A model generated the notes under the pieces. The model was not told where the DNA came from. It saw only the letters and a program-made list of their open reading frames with translations, and did no database searches. A stretch of 64,000 bases of DNA, taken from Granulosicoccus sp964390335. GTDB lineage: Bacteria; Pseudomonadota; Gammaproteobacteria; Granulosicoccales; Granulosicoccaceae. Of the stretch, positions 62,970 through 64,000 are shown piece after piece (the first letter of the stretch is position 1; every line of letters begins with the position of its first letter). Where the stretch lies: assembly GCA_964390335.1 (NCBI GenBank), contig CAYMHU010000006.1:1-64000 (forward strand). The letters run 5' to 3'. The translations under genes and the position numbers were made by a program.

Positions 62970-63557
62970 TTACTGCTTAGGCAGCATAACAGCATCGATA
63001 ACATGTACCACGCCGTTCGATTGACCCACGTCTGCAATTGATACAGTTGCGGACGAACCGTTTTCATCACTGAACGTTAATTTGTCATCCACTATCTTGG
63101 CCGTCAATTTACAACCGCCAACAGTTTCTAACTTGGCTGTACCGCTACCGTCGGCGATTAATGCAACCACATCCGACGCCATGGCGTTTGCAGCAACGAC
63201 ATGGCATGTGAGGATGGTAGCCAATGTCTCCTTATTTTCAGGCTGAAGCAGTGTGTCAACTGTACCGTCCGGCAGCGCATCGAACGCAGCGTTAGTTGGC
63301 GCAAGCACAGTGTAAGGGCCTTCGCCTTGCAAAGTGTCAACTAAACCAGCCGCTTTCACAGCAGCGACAAGCGTTGTGTGATCAGCGGATTTCGACGCGT
63401 TCTCAATTATATTTTTGTCCTTAACCATCTCAGCACCACCTACCATGACGCCATGACCTCCTGCAAGGACCGAGGTTGCTACAATGGATAAAAATACAAA
63501 GCCCACTAATTTTTTGTATAGCACTCTTTTATCTCCTGATTTAACGAGTTTATTCAT
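62970..63557 (-). CDS. fasciclin domain secreted protein
   Basis: The 195-residue protein has a signal peptide (LVGFVFLSIVATSVLAGG) and one fasciclin (FAS1) domain at about 50-195: ADHTTLVAAVKAAGLVDTLQ, GPYTVLAPTNAAFDALPDGT, LATILTCHVVAANAMASDVV, ending NGVVHVIDAVMLPKQ. FAS1 domains mediate adhesion in secreted or surface proteins. Genes of this kind are often placed beside an ECF sigma/anti-sigma pair, as here. It lies between the HupE-like and DUF4198 genes on the same strand. Confidence 0.93.
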   Translation of the reverse strand: MNKLVKSGDKRVLYKKLVGFVFLSIVATSVLAGGHGVMVGGAEMVKDKNIIENASKSADHTTLVAAVKAAGLVDTLQGEGPYTVLAPTNAAFDALPDGTVDTLLQPENKETLATILTCHVVAANAMASDVVALIADGSGTAKLETVGGCKLTAKIVDDKLTFSDENGSSATVSIADVGQSNGVVHVIDAVMLPKQ

Positions 63558-63641
63558 TGAAATAACATTAACTTCTACGGAACAAGCCCTGATTTAGATG
63601 TCTCACCCGCTTAGCCTTTTTCCGTTTCCCAATCTGATTAA

Positions 63642-64000
63642 CTAAGCCACAACCCGTTGAAAGAACCACAGCAAGCCAATACCGGAAAGCACTATCGAAG
63701 CAGGGATGGTTAATTTTCTGCGGTACCAGGATTTTTTTCTGAACGGCCAACCAACAATCAGGAAACACGCGAAAATAACGACGAGCTGCCCTACCTCAAC
63801 GCCAATATTGAATGACAGCAAAGAGGCAAGGAACATACTGTCGGAGAATCCTATCTCGCTTAAAACACCAGCGAATCCCAAACCATGCAGCAAACCAAAT
63901 ACGGTAACGACTAACAAGCGCCAGTGCTGCAATTTGGCTGTGAATACATTCTCTAAGCACACAACCGCAATCGATAAAGCGATGAGCGGTTCTACAATAT
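63642..64000 (-). CDS. HupE/UreJ-family membrane protein (partial)
   Basis: The frame enters from beyond the window end (codons from 63998 read IVEPLIALSIAVVCLENVFT) and ends at 63642. GLLHGLGFAGVLSEIGFSDS and ASLLSFNIGVEVGQLVVIFA are diagnostic of the HupE/UreJ family, whose His/Glu residues in membrane helices are implicated in nickel or cobalt transport. At least four hydrophobic segments are visible. An apparent GTG start at 63962 is only a shadow of the longer frame. It is followed by the fasciclin gene after 84 bases. Confidence 0.85.
   Translation of the reverse strand, partial: IVEPLIALSIAVVCLENVFTAKLQHWRLLVVTVFGLLHGLGFAGVLSEIGFSDSMFLASLLSFNIGVEVGQLVVIFACFLIVGWPFRKKSWYRRKLTIPASIVLSGIGLLWFFQRVVA

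Overview
The window looks like a chromosome segment of a gammaproteobacterium, probably marine or otherwise aquatic. The housekeeping block ilvI-ilvH-pssA-(holD-like)-rimI-prfC is typical of that class, the signal peptides and lipoboxes are Gram-negative, and the G+C content is moderate. I cannot name the genus. Two 100-N scaffold gaps (26606-26705 and 50530-50629) show that this is a draft assembly.

Region by region. (1) 1-1103: an apparent integron gene cassette, read on the minus strand, with a recognisable attC at 47-145, a TIR-like or unknown protein and a DUF2188 protein; no integrase is present. (2) 1796-4413: a DUF3179 protein, a DUF302 protein and a Nudix hydrolase. (3) 4487-10716: a BMP-type nucleoside ABC transporter operon divergent from guanine deaminase, which together look like purine salvage. 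(4) 10781-16176: a TauE-type transporter, a ferredoxin-NADP reductase of the thioredoxin-reductase type, a DUF4105/Lnb-like protein, a DUF3015 protein and a small outer-membrane barrel. (5) 16314-25968: prfC, rimI, a holD-like gene, pssA, ilvH, ilvI, then bepA and pckA meeting at a strong bidirectional terminator.

(6) 26459-54440 is the most remarkable part: about 28 kb in which every gene lies on the minus strand and nearly every product is an exported envelope protein. In order of transcription it holds a CsrA paralogue, a 1,123-residue GEVED/P-domain/DUF11 protein, a block of tandem AT-rich palindromes, a 160-residue single-DUF11 protein, a 1,016-residue DUF11 protein, a 2,033-residue protein that combines DUF11, SdrD-B-like and Ig-like modules with a huge C-terminal beta-barrel, a small OmpA lipoprotein, an 884-residue DUF11 protein, two barrel-plus-OmpA proteins, a 1,086-residue fusion of a thrombospondin-type-3 protein with an OmpA lipoprotein, another barrel-OmpA lipoprotein, and a second thrombospondin-type-3 protein with a C-terminal sorting tail. 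I read this as a coherent, to my knowledge undescribed, surface-fibre system: DUF11 and calcium-binding filaments, a barrel that exports or anchors them, and OmpA-like peptidoglycan anchors. The function is inference.

(7) 54441-59094: an AT-rich gap, then two copies of a small winged-helix-like regulator carried on a segmental duplication, with a TVP38/DedA membrane protein and a CHRD/spondin lipoprotein between them. (8) 59098-64000: a degenerate sigma-factor paralogue, an intact ECF sigma / anti-sigma pair, and on the other strand HupE/UreJ (cut by the window end), fasciclin, DUF4198 and DUF7282 proteins, which are plausible members of the sigma regulon.

No rRNA, tRNA, CRISPR array or insertion sequence was recognised.
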